From NCBI GenBank assembly GCA_041484525.1, contig JBGPHT010000251.1:1-7264 (forward strand): a stretch of 7,264 bases of DNA. The letters run 5' to 3'. This stretch comes from JBGPHT01 sp041484525 (GTDB taxonomy: Bacteria > Acidobacteriota > Terriglobia > Bryobacterales > Bryobacteraceae). The notes beneath the pieces are model-generated. The model searched no databases. It was given only the letters and a program-made list of their open reading frames with translations, and had not been told where the DNA came from. Position 1 is the first letter of the stretch, and each line of letters opens with the position of its first letter. Below are positions 1 to 7,130 of this stretch, piece after piece. Made by a program: the position numbers and the translations under genes.

Positions 1-74
1 GTGCCCACGACCTCGCTGCTGACGACCCAGAGATCTTCCTGTCGCTCCCGTTTCTTGCGGGTTCCCATGGCCAT
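1..74 (-). CDS. Transposase N-terminus, IS1182-like (partial, runs off left edge)
   Basis: Reading the minus strand from an ATG at 74 (or a second ATG at 68, two codons later) gives an opening of the form MAMGTRKKRERQEDLWV, then VSSEVVG, still open at base 1. A short basic stretch rich in K, R and Q/E followed by a Trp-containing segment matches, from memory, the start of IS1182-type DDE transposases, which usually continue into a 'GHPFY..LN' segment that would lie just outside the window. I infer that this is the beginning of an insertion-sequence transposase transcribed away from xylB. Only about 24 residues are visible, so no catalytic residue can be checked and intactness is unknown. There is no clear Shine-Dalgarno before either ATG. 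Codon 68 gives the more typical MGT start. The plus-strand frame over this stretch has no recognisable protein character. Confidence 0.55.
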   Translation of the reverse strand, partial: MAMGTRKKRERQEDLWVVSSEVVG

Positions 75-219
75 GCAGTATAGACGCCCAGAACATTCGC
101 TAGGTCACATGTTTTCGCGACTATTACCACAGGCTGCTGGGGGCGTCCCCGTATTCTTTCCCAGCCTCTCACATCACACCGCCCGTGCCGGGGCCGACGT
201 TGTGCCACCATAAGACTCT
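75..219. other. Intergenic region between the transposase start and xylB; probable IS end
   Basis: These 145 bases lie between two divergently transcribed genes and I see no protein-like reading frame in them. If the minus-strand gene at 1-74 is an IS transposase, its terminal inverted repeat must fall here. A candidate is the GC-rich stretch around 131-167, which contains the short palindrome GGGGCGTCCCC (140-150), with related arms GGCTG (132-136) and CAGCC (162-166). The partner repeat lies outside the window, so the boundary cannot be fixed. The promoter of xylB must also be here or in the IS, but no convincing -35/-10 pair is seen on the plus strand. No purine-rich Shine-Dalgarno lies at the usual distance before the xylB ATG; the bases immediately upstream read CCATAAGACTCT. 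Confidence 0.35.
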
Positions 220-1716
220 ATGTGGCTGGGTATCGATATCGGAACCGGCGGCTCGCGCGCACTGCTGGTGGATGGCCGCGGCGCCGTCCTCGCCGGCTTC
301 ACCGCCCCTCACGAGGACATGCGTATGGAACGTCCGCTGTGGGCGGAGCAGCGGCCGGAGAATTGGTGGGACGCTGCCGTGGCCGCCATCCGCGGCGTTC
401 TTGCCGCAGCCGGAATCTCCGGCCGTGAGGTGACGGGCATCGGCCTCTCCGGCCAGATGCACGGCCTGGTGATCCTGGATGACGCCGCCCGCGTGATCCG
501 CCCCTCGCTCATCTGGTGCGATCAGCGCAGCCAGGCGCAGGTAGACGCGGTGAATGCCAAGCTCGGCCGCGAGCAGATCCTGAAATACATCGCCAACCCG
601 GTGCTGACCGGCTTCACCCTGCCGAAGCTTCTCTGGGTCCGCGATCGTGAGCCCGAGAATTTCGCGCGCGTTCGAAAAATGCTGCTGCCGAAAGACTACG
701 TGCGCTACCGCTTGACCGGCGAATTCGCATCCGAGGTCTCGGACGCTTCAGGCACGGCCGTGTTCGACGTGGTCAACCGCCGCTGGTCTTTCGAGATGAT
801 GGACGGGCTCGGCCTCGACCGCGCGATCCTCCCGCAGTGTTACGAATCGAGCGACGTCACGGGCAAGATCACCGCCGAGGTGGCGCAACTCACCGGCCTC
901 GCCGCCGGCACCCCTGTGGTCGGCGGCGGCGGCGATCAGGCCGCGAGCGCTGTCGGCAACGGCATCGTCGAGCCTGGCATCGTCTCCTGTACCCTCGGCA
1001 CCTCGGGCGTCGTCTTCGCGCATATGGAGAAGGTGGCGTACGATCCCGCCGGCCGCGTCCACACCTTCTGCCACGCGGTGCGCAATCGCTGGCACGTGAT
1101 GGGTGTCACGCAGGGCGCCGGCCTCAGCCTCCAGTGGTTCCGTAACCGACTCGCTCCCGGCGCTGAGTATGACGCCCTGACCGCCGAGGCCGCCCAATCT
1201 CAGACCGGCGCTCAGGGTCTCTTCTGGCTGCCCTATCTGATGGGCGAACGCACGCCGCACCTGGACGCTGCCGCGCGCGGTGGCTGGATCGGCCTCACCG
1301 CCAGCCACACGCGCGCCGACCTGATCCGCGCTGTCATCGAAGGTGTCTCTTACAGCCAGCGCGATTGCCTGGATATCGTCGAGAGCCTGGGCGTGCCGGT
1401 GAATTCGGTGCGCTTCTCGGGCGGCGGCGCGAAGAGCGCTTTTTGGCGGCAGCTCATGGCGAACGTGCTCGACCGCCGCGTGGTCACGCTCGAGACGCAG
1501 GAAGGCTCCGCTTACGGCGCGGCGCTGCTGGCGCTCACCGGTACGGGCGAGTACGGTTCCGTGGAAGAGGTGTGCCGCGCCGCCATCCGCGAGACGGATT
1601 CGGTGTCGCCCGGCGCCGCGGATGCGGCATTCTATAAGAAGGCGCACCGGGTCTACCAGTCGCTCTATCCGGCGCTAAAGCCGATCTACAAAGAGATGGC
1701 GGCATGCTGCACATAA
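220..1716 (+). CDS. xylB: Xylulokinase (FGGY family)
   Basis: This 498-residue cytoplasmic sugar kinase transfers phosphate from ATP to D-xylulose, giving D-xylulose 5-phosphate for the pentose phosphate pathway. It is full length for XylB (about 480-510 residues) and has both FGGY domains. In the N-terminal domain are the phosphate-binding opening LGIDIGTGGSRALL (3-16), the xylulokinase signature GIGLSGQMHGLVILD (73-87), IWCDQRS (98-104) and GGGGDQAASAVGNG (235-248), in which D239 corresponds to the catalytic base. In the ATP-binding C-terminal domain are CTLGTSGVVF (257-266), MGERTPHLD (341-349) and FSGGGAKSAFWRQLMANV (399-416). The ATG at 220 puts the conserved LGIDIGTG at the expected place, so I accept it although no good ribosome site precedes it. 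The next gene starts inside its last codons. No xylA, xylose transporter or regulator is visible. Other FGGY kinases are possible, but the GQMHG signature favours xylulose. Confidence 0.94.
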   Translation: MWLGIDIGTGGSRALLVDGRGAVLAGFTAPHEDMRMERPLWAEQRPENWWDAAVAAIRGVLAAAGISGREVTGIGLSGQMHGLVILDDAARVIRPSLIWCDQRSQAQVDAVNAKLGREQILKYIANPVLTGFTLPKLLWVRDREPENFARVRKMLLPKDYVRYRLTGEFASEVSDASGTAVFDVVNRRWSFEMMDGLGLDRAILPQCYESSDVTGKITAEVAQLTGLAAGTPVVGGGGDQAASAVGNGIVEPGIVSCTLGTSGVVFAHMEKVAYDPAGRVHTFCHAVRNRWHVMGVTQGAGLSLQWFRNRLAPGAEYDALTAEAAQSQTGAQGLFWLPYLMGERTPHLDAAARGGWIGLTASHTRADLIRAVIEGVSYSQRDCLDIVESLGVPVNSVRFSGGGAKSAFWRQLMANVLDRRVVTLETQEGSAYGAALLALTGTGEYGSVEEVCRAAIRETDSVSPGAADAAFYKKAHRVYQSLYPALKPIYKEMAACCT

Positions 1717-2596
1717 CCAACGGAACCTCCGTTTCGCTGGCCGATTCCGGCATCGCGGGCGAGGTGCTGGTGTGGGGCGATGTCCTGCACGAGGGCCCCG
1801 TGCCCGAGGGCTTGGAACTGACGGAACTCACGCGCCTGCGCGCCCGGTACCTCGATGCCGTGTAGCCCGGCGAGACGTCATCCGCCGAATCGCTGGTTCG
1901 CCGCGATGCCGCTCTGGCGGAACACAATGACTTGGCACTGTGGTTCGAGCACGACCTTTTCGACCAGTTGCAATTGATTCAGATCCTCGACTGTCTGCAC
2001 GGCAGCAAGGCCGACCTCAGCTTGATCTGCATCGACGAATACCTAGGCTGCCTCACGGGCCCTCAACTCGCCGAACTGTGGCCGCGCCGCCACGCTGTAA
2101 CGCCGGCCGAACTGGAATTAGCCTCGGCCGCCTGGCAGGCGTTCCGTTCACCTGACCCGACCGAGATCGAGAAACTCCTGCGCCGCGATACTTCCGCTCT
2201 CCCCTTCCTCGCCGGAGCTCTGCCGCGTCACTGGCAGCAGTTCCCCTCGGTGGAAAACGGTCTCGGCCGCACCGAACGCCAGATCCTCGAGGCAGTCGAC
2301 GCCGGCCATCGCGATTTCCATTCGCTCTTCGTCGCCGACCGGCAGCGCGAGGAGCGCATCTTCATGGGCGACAGCACCCTGAAGCGCTACATCGATTGCC
2401 TGATCGGTGCCACCACCCGCTGCTGAGCAACGACAGTGGCTACGCGCTCACCGCTGCCGGCCGCGACGTCCTGGCCGCTCGCGAGGATCACGTGTATCTC
2501 AACGGCATTAATCGCTGGCTGGGCGGCGTCCACTTGCAGGGCGCCGAGGCCCGATGGCGCTGGGATGAGAAGGCCCAGAGCCTGGCCGCGCCCTAA
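1704..2596 (+). pseudogene. DUF1835-domain protein, disrupted by a stop codon and a frameshift
   Basis: The original gene began at the ATG at 1704, inside the end of xylB (13-nt overlap), with AAAGAG at 1690-1695 as ribosome site. The product begins MLHITNGTSV and continues GEVLVWGDVLHEGPVP (19-34), the hallmark opening of DUF1835 proteins. Codon 54 is TAG (1863-1865). After it the same frame resumes with VRRDAALAEHNDLALWFEHD, then LFDQLQLIQILD, strongly family-like. Near 2409-2411 the frame shifts: homology leaves the first frame (YIDCLIG) and continues in the -1 frame as HHPLLSNDSGYALTAAGRDV and later LNGINRWLGGVHLQG, ending at TAA 2594-2596. Restoring one C at GGTGCC(C)ACCACC rejoins the frames and gives 297 codons, a normal family length. 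The family's biochemical function is unknown to me. Two independent lesions suggest decay rather than recoding, and I see no slippery heptamer. A shorter product restarting at the TTG at 1932 would lack the N-terminal domain and still be frameshifted. Confidence 0.85.
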
Positions 2597-2600
2597 GCCT

Positions 2601-4028
2601 TCACGCAATAATGTCGTGGATCACGTTACCTGACACATCCGTCAGCCGGAAATCGCGGCCGCTGTAGCGATACGTCAGCTTCGTATGATCGATCCCCATC
2701 AGATACAGAATCGTCGCGTGCAGATCATGCACGTGAACCGGCTTCTCCACCGCCTTAAATCCGAAATCATCCGTCGCCCCGTAAATCGTTCCGCCCTTCA
2801 CGCCGCCGCCGGCCAGCCACATCGTGAACCCAAACGGATTGTGATCGCGCCCGTTCTGTAGAGCCCCCGCGCCGCCGCCGATCTCCTGCACCGGCGTACG
2901 CCCGAACTCCGACCCGCACACCACCAGCGTGTCCTTCAGGAGCCCCCGCGATTTCAGGTCTTTAATCACCGCCGCGAACGGCTGGTCGGAATCCCTGGCA
3001 TTCTTGCGATGCGCCTGGATGTCGGAATGCGCGTCCCACGGATCGCCCTTGCCGTAATACACCTGGACCATCCGCACGTTGCGCTCCATCAGGCGCACCG
3101 CCATCAGGCACCCGCGCGCCGTGCTGCCCGGACCGTACATCTTCAGCGTCGCCTCCGACTCCTTGCGAATGTCGAACACCTCCGGCGCTTCCGTCTGCAT
3201 CCGGTAAGCAATCTCCATCGACTGGATGGCAGCCTCGATCTGCGGGTCCTTGCCGCGCTCCTGCTCCGTGCGCAAGCGGTCGAGCCGTTCCATCAGGTCC
3301 ATCTCGCGCCGCTGCTCGCTCTGCCGGAAGTTGTCGTTGTTGATGTACGGAATCAGTTTCTTCGGGTCGAACTGCTTGCCGACGATCTCGGCCTGCTTCT
3401 CCACCTTGTCCGAAATGTAGCTGCCCTGGTGGATGGCCGGCAGAAATGCGTTGTTCCACAGCGGCGGCCCCACCGTGGTCGGCACGTCCGGACACAGCAC
3501 CAGGTATCCCGGCAAGTTCTCATTCGCCGTGCCCAGCCCGTACGTCATCCACGACCCCAGCGACGGCCGTCCCGCCTGGCTGAACCCGGTGTTCATCATC
3601 AGCATCGCCGGTTCGTGGTTCGGGATATCCGTGTACATCGAGCGGATCCAGCAGATGTCGTCCGCGCACGCGCCCACGTTCGGGAACAACTCGCTCACCT
3701 CCATGCCGCACTTCCCGTACTTCTGGAAAGTGAACGGCGAGCGCATCAGCGTCCCTGTCTTGCGTTCGGTCGCGACCGCGCCGCCCGGCAGAGGCTGCCC
3801 GTGGAACTTGTCGAGCATCGGCTTGGGGTCGAAGCTGTCCACCTGCGACAGCCCGCCGTTCATGTACAGGAAGATGACGCGTTTGGCGCGAGCCGGGTGA
3901 TCGAGCTTGCGGTCCTGCGCGCGCAAAGACCGCGAGACCATGTTGGCGAATGCCAGCATCCCGAAGCCGCTGCCGATGCGGCAGAGCGCCTCGCGGCGAG
4001 TTGTGGGCGGTGGTGTACGATGCGTCAT
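2601..4028 (-). CDS. DUF1501 family protein, Tat-exported
   Basis: The protein has 475 residues if started at the ATG at 4028 (MTHRTPPPTTRREALCRIGS). An in-frame ATG 20 codons upstream lies inside the preceding gene and gives a non-signal-like extension, so I reject it. R11-R12 followed by a weakly hydrophobic stretch (GSGFGMLAFANM, 19-30) is a twin-arginine export signal typical of DUF1501 proteins, so the product should be folded in the cytoplasm and sent to the periplasm. Family features follow in order: RVIFLYMNGGLSQVDSFDPK (50-69), NTGFSQAGRPSLGSW (146-160), the GSEFGRTP motif (372-379), GRDHNPFGFTMWLAGGGVKG (393-412) and a C-terminal VHDLHATILYLMGID (433-447). DUF1501 is related to the alkaline phosphatase/sulfatase fold, but neither the substrate nor the metal site is established from this sequence. 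It follows the cytochrome gene by 2 nt with only a weak GTGGA upstream, so translation is probably coupled. Its stop lies 4 nt from the end of the convergent pseudogene, with no clear terminator hairpin between. Confidence 0.93.
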   Translation of the reverse strand: MTHRTPPPTTRREALCRIGSGFGMLAFANMVSRSLRAQDRKLDHPARAKRVIFLYMNGGLSQVDSFDPKPMLDKFHGQPLPGGAVATERKTGTLMRSPFTFQKYGKCGMEVSELFPNVGACADDICWIRSMYTDIPNHEPAMLMMNTGFSQAGRPSLGSWMTYGLGTANENLPGYLVLCPDVPTTVGPPLWNNAFLPAIHQGSYISDKVEKQAEIVGKQFDPKKLIPYINNDNFRQSEQRREMDLMERLDRLRTEQERGKDPQIEAAIQSMEIAYRMQTEAPEVFDIRKESEATLKMYGPGSTARGCLMAVRLMERNVRMVQVYYGKGDPWDAHSDIQAHRKNARDSDQPFAAVIKDLKSRGLLKDTLVVCGSEFGRTPVQEIGGGAGALQNGRDHNPFGFTMWLAGGGVKGGTIYGATDDFGFKAVEKPVHVHDLHATILYLMGIDHTKLTYRYSGRDFRLTDVSGNVIHDIIA

Positions 4029-4030
4029 AT

Positions 4031-7006
4031 TCAATCCACGAACACGAATCCTGCCGAACTCAGCAGGATCTTGGCGTACCGCCCCCATGGCGTCACCGGC
4101 AGCATTTTCTCCTCCGGCGTGCGCGCCGCACCCGCCGTAACGCCCGCCATCATGCCATCGGCCTTGACGCTGTCCGGCTGACCTTCCCCGTCTTTCTTCG
4201 GCTCGCCGTCTTCCTGCTTCTTCGGCGGCTCCGCCTTGCGCTCCTCGTACGATTTCATGGGCTCGCTCTTGAGGAACTCGAGGCCGGCCTCCACTTCCTG
4301 GTCCGCAGCCGCGCGGCCGAACAGCATCCGGTAGACCTTTTGGATGCGCGCGGCGCTCGTCGCTTCCCCCGCGGTCCGGGCCGCCAGCAACTCCGCCTGC
4401 TGTTGCACGAAATCGCTGTTCATGAAGAACAGCCGCTGCAACGGCACGCTCGTGGCGTGGCGTTTTTCCGCGCTGAAATTCGGGCTCGGAAAATCGAAGA
4501 GCTGTAGATACTGGTCCATCTGGTAGCGGCTCACCTTCCCGTACACCGTGCGCCGTTTGTACCCCGGCGTCAATTCCGCCGAAGGCCCCGACATCCTCAA
4601 ATCCAGCGCGCCCGAAACCGACAGCATGGAATCGCGGATCTGCTCGGCATCGAGGCGATGGCGATTGGCACGCGAGTACAGACGGTTCCCGGGGTCCTTC
4701 TCGAAGGCCGCCTGCGAGTATTCGCTGCTCATCTGGTACACCGCGCTCAGCATCATCTCGCGATGCAGCTTCTTCAGCGACATTCCGTTATCCAGGAAAA
4801 ACTGCGCCAGGTATTCAAGCAGTTCGGGATGCGACGGCCGGTCGCCGGTCACTCCGAAATTGCTCGGCGTATCTACGATCCCCGTGCCGAAATGCCCCTT
4901 CCACACTCGATTCACGATCGTCCGCATGGCGACCGGTTCCTTGACGATCGCCTCCGCCAGGTCCAACCGCCCGCTCCCGTGCTGCAGCGGCTCCGGCTCG
5001 CCCTCGCGCAGCACGCTCAGGAAATGCCGCGGAATTTCGTCGCCCAGGTTGAACGGGCTCCCTCGCTCGTGCAGTTTCAAATCAACCGGCTTCTCCGCGT
5101 CGATCACCCCGTGGACGTACGGATAATGCGCCGGCATCGACTTGCGCTGTGCCTCGATATCCTCCCGCAAGGCGCGAATATAATCCAGCCGTTCCGCGCT
5201 CAACTTGCGCTCGAGCGACGAGCCCCGGAATACCAGCAGCCCCGGCCGCACACGCGAATCGAAGACCTGCGACGGATCGAAGCCCTGTTGCAGATCGCGC
5301 TGGAACACGTCGGTCCAGAGGTTCGTCTTCTCCACCGGCAGCGATTTCAGCTCCAGCCCGCAATCGGGACAGAAGTCGTCGTTGGTTACGAACTCGTTCG
5401 GCAGGTTCGCCCGCTTTCGCGGCTTGGTGGTGGGCAGAGCCTTGTGTTCGATGATCTCGTTCTCGTCCTTGATGTCTTTGGCGGCGAACATCACCTCCAC
5501 CAACTGCGTCTGGAATTCGGCAGCCAGCTTTTTCGCCTCCTCCGCCGTGCCGCCGCGCGCGATCATTTCCTGCCACTTGGTGAGATACGGATAAAACTTC
5601 GGCGGCTTGGCCAGGAATTTGATCCAGCGGTCCAACAGTTCGTAATCCAGCTTCTCGTCACTGGCCGCGAAGAACGCATCCTCTTTTGGTTCGCCCGTCA
5701 CCTTCCACGCCGCCACCATATACTTCGTGGTTTGAAAAACCAGGCTCTCGGCCAGTTGCTTGCTCTCCGTGCTCAGAAAATCGCCCAGCAGATCTTCCTT
5801 CTTTTCGAGCAGCTTTTCCTGCTTGTCGTAATCTTCCTTGACCGCCTTCGGCACCAGCGGATACTCGTGGTAAATCGCATTGGCGAACACACCCGCCAGC
5901 GCGTAATAATCCTTGGCCGGGATGGGATCGTACTTGTGATCGTGGCAGCGCGCGCACGCCACCGTCATCCCCAGAAAGCCGCGCGTCACCGCATCCACGC
6001 GATCGTGCCGCTCGTCGGCGTGCGTGATCTCGACGGCGCCGTTGTCGTAGAACCATGGACCCAGTCCCAGGAATCCCAGCGCCGGCAGCATTTTCACGCG
6101 GACACTCTCGTCCATCAGGTCGGCCGCGAGCTGCGCCTTCACAAACTGGTCGTAGGCCAGATCGTCATTGATCGCCTGGATCACCCAGTCGCGATAGAGA
6201 TACGCATTTGGATATGGATTATAGCCGCGCTTTTTCGGATCGAGGCTGCGGTAATCGTCCTCGCCGTACCGCGCCACGTCGAGCCAGAGGCGTCCCCAGC
6301 GCTCCCCGTATTGCGGCGACGCCAGCAGCCGGTCCACCACCTTTGCGAAGGCATCGGACGATTCGTCTTTCTCGAATGCCTCTACTTCTTCGGCCGACGG
6401 CGGAAGCCCGATCAGGTCAAGACTGGCGCGCCGCAGCAGCGTGCGCCGATCAGCCGCGGCCGCCGGCTTCAGTCCTTCCTTCTCCAGGCGCGCCAGAATG
6501 AATCGGTCGATATCCGTCTTCGCCCAGGCACCATCTTTCACTTCCGGAACCGCCGCCTTCTGCAGCGGACGGAACGACCAGAACGCGCGCTGCTCCGGCG
6601 TGATCGTGTACTCACCGGATTTCGGAATGCCCGCCGCAACCTTCGGCGCCTCCGGCCACACCGCGCCGGCGCGCACCCACTCCACCAGCGCTTCGATCTC
6701 GTCCGCCTTCAGCTTCCCGCCCTGCGGCATCTTGAGCTCGCCGGTCTGCCGCACGGCGCGAATCAGCACGCTCTGGTCGGGATCCCCGGGCGCAATCGAC
6801 GGTCCCGTCTTGCCGCCCTTCAACAGCCCTTCCCGGGAATCGGCGCGCAGCCCACCCATCTGCGCGTTGGTGTGACACGCGTAGCAATTGTTAGCCAGAA
6901 TCGGACGGATCTTGGATTCGAAGAATTCGGGCCGCCCCGCGCCGGTGTCCGCGGCATACAGCGGTACCGCCAGAAACAGCAGTAGCCCTCGGACATCGAC
7001 AGCCAT
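4031..7006 (-). CDS. Large secreted c-type cytochrome, PSCyt1-DUF1549-DUF1553
   Basis: This 991-residue protein starts at the ATG at 7006, preceded by a strong ribosome site; the nearest upstream in-frame codon of note is a stop (7031-7033). A short hydrophobic signal (GLLLFLAVPLYA, 7-18) suggests Sec export. A PSCyt1 cytochrome c domain follows (about 25-120), with heme motif CYACH (41-45) and probable axial Met in LKMPQGG (M93). DUF1549/PSCyt2 spans roughly 140-385: FWSFRPLQ, LLRRASLDLIGLPPS (190-204), YGERWGRLWLDVARY (233-247) and CARCHDHKYDPIPAKDYY (351-368), the latter holding a second CxxCH. Residues 390-670 are a charged, partly coiled-coil-like linker containing CPDCG (546-550) and ending in VHGVIDAEKPVDLKLHERGS. 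DUF1553/PSD1 covers about 677-990, with MRTIVNRVWKGHFGTGIVDT (694-713), SNFGVTGDRPSHPELLEYLA (715-734) and RLDAEQIRDSML (784-795). A Lys/Glu/Pro-rich insert lies at 916-950. These proteins are taken to be periplasmic electron carriers paired with DUF1501; the reaction is not known. Confidence 0.94.
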   Translation of the reverse strand: MAVDVRGLLLFLAVPLYAADTGAGRPEFFESKIRPILANNCYACHTNAQMGGLRADSREGLLKGGKTGPSIAPGDPDQSVLIRAVRQTGELKMPQGGKLKADEIEALVEWVRAGAVWPEAPKVAAGIPKSGEYTITPEQRAFWSFRPLQKAAVPEVKDGAWAKTDIDRFILARLEKEGLKPAAAADRRTLLRRASLDLIGLPPSAEEVEAFEKDESSDAFAKVVDRLLASPQYGERWGRLWLDVARYGEDDYRSLDPKKRGYNPYPNAYLYRDWVIQAINDDLAYDQFVKAQLAADLMDESVRVKMLPALGFLGLGPWFYDNGAVEITHADERHDRVDAVTRGFLGMTVACARCHDHKYDPIPAKDYYALAGVFANAIYHEYPLVPKAVKEDYDKQEKLLEKKEDLLGDFLSTESKQLAESLVFQTTKYMVAAWKVTGEPKEDAFFAASDEKLDYELLDRWIKFLAKPPKFYPYLTKWQEMIARGGTAEEAKKLAAEFQTQLVEVMFAAKDIKDENEIIEHKALPTTKPRKRANLPNEFVTNDDFCPDCGLELKSLPVEKTNLWTDVFQRDLQQGFDPSQVFDSRVRPGLLVFRGSSLERKLSAERLDYIRALREDIEAQRKSMPAHYPYVHGVIDAEKPVDLKLHERGSPFNLGDEIPRHFLSVLREGEPEPLQHGSGRLDLAEAIVKEPVAMRTIVNRVWKGHFGTGIVDTPSNFGVTGDRPSHPELLEYLAQFFLDNGMSLKKLHREMMLSAVYQMSSEYSQAAFEKDPGNRLYSRANRHRLDAEQIRDSMLSVSGALDLRMSGPSAELTPGYKRRTVYGKVSRYQMDQYLQLFDFPSPNFSAEKRHATSVPLQRLFFMNSDFVQQQAELLAARTAGEATSAARIQKVYRMLFGRAAADQEVEAGLEFLKSEPMKSYEERKAEPPKKQEDGEPKKDGEGQPDSVKADGMMAGVTAGAARTPEEKMLPVTPWGRYAKILLSSAGFVFVD

Positions 7007-7010
7007 TGGT

Positions 7011-7018
7011 CCCCCTCC
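7011..7018 (-). promoter_or_regulatory. Strong Shine-Dalgarno of the cytochrome gene
   Basis: On the minus strand GGAGGGGG runs from 7018 to 7011, followed by ACCA and the ATG at 7006. The GGAGG core is 7 nt from the start codon, near-ideal spacing, and it fixes the start of the 991-residue protein. It is the only textbook ribosome site in the window; xylB and DUF1501 have weak or no sites. Confidence 0.8.
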
Positions 7019-7027
7019 GATTAACGT

Positions 7028-7036
7028 ATTCTATCA
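7028..7036 (-). promoter_or_regulatory. Candidate extended -10 promoter of the cytochrome-DUF1501 operon
   Basis: The minus strand reads TGATAGAAT from 7036 to 7028. This matches an extended -10 (TG-n-TATAAT) with one mismatch in the hexamer. No recognisable -35 lies 16-18 nt upstream, which is tolerable for an extended -10. A start about 7 nt downstream would leave a leader of roughly 15 nt containing the Shine-Dalgarno. It sits in the short gap between the intron 3' end and the operon. Short motifs such as this occur by chance, so the call is tentative. Confidence 0.35.
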
Positions 7037-7090
7037 GGCGATGAAAAAGGGTTAGCCGCGGCTCTTCTGTTTTCGTCTTATCCGCGTCCA

Positions 7091-7127
7091 GTCGCGGTAG
7101 GGACGTCCGTTGCCGGACGCCCTCCGC
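7091..7127 (-). ncRNA. Group II intron domain VI with candidate branch-point A
   Basis: On the minus strand GGGCGTCCG (7122-7114) pairs over nine positions, one G-U wobble included, with CGGACGTCC (7109-7101), closed by a GCAA tetraloop. Below an internal loop, GCGG (7127-7124) pairs with CCGC (7097-7094). The 3' side of the internal loop is CTA, leaving A7098 unpaired seven bases before C7091. Group II introns use an unpaired A seven or eight bases from a 3' end of AY, and the sequence here ends in AC. The fit of hairpin, branch A and terminal dinucleotide supports the intron call; the exact splice site is inferred. Confidence 0.55.
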
Positions 7128-7130
7128 ACG

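Noticed and set aside
77..82. TATACT on the minus strand as a -10 box for the transposase
   Set aside because: It is only two bases from the upstream ATG, has no -35 partner at normal spacing, and would require a leaderless transcript; a chance match is likely.
1..213. Plus-strand 70-codon frame at the left edge
   Set aside because: It has no recognisable protein features; the minus strand of the first 74 bases reads as a transposase start instead.
748..1647. Minus-strand open frame (299 codons) opposite xylB
   Set aside because: It is a shadow of the xylulokinase reading frame, with composition bias and no motif.
2390..2426. Programmed -1 frameshifting in the DUF1835 gene
   Set aside because: No X-XXY-YYZ slippery heptamer or following hairpin is visible, and the gene already carries an in-frame TAG, so mutation explains it better.
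3009..4181. Plus-strand open frame (390 codons) opposite DUF1501
   Set aside because: It has the same antisense, Arg/His/Val/Leu-rich composition with no domain, and it crosses the boundary of two real minus-strand genes.
4658..6985. Long plus-strand open frame (775 codons) opposite the cytochrome gene
   Set aside because: It is antisense to a gene with unmistakable conserved domains. Its protein is His/Arg/Leu/Gln-rich without any motif, as expected for a mirror frame in GC-rich DNA.
7043..7063. Terminator-like palindrome AGCCGCGGCT followed by five T on the minus strand
   Set aside because: The palindrome leaves only three base pairs if a four-base loop is allowed, and the T run is separated by AACCC. 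This is too weak to call an intrinsic terminator.
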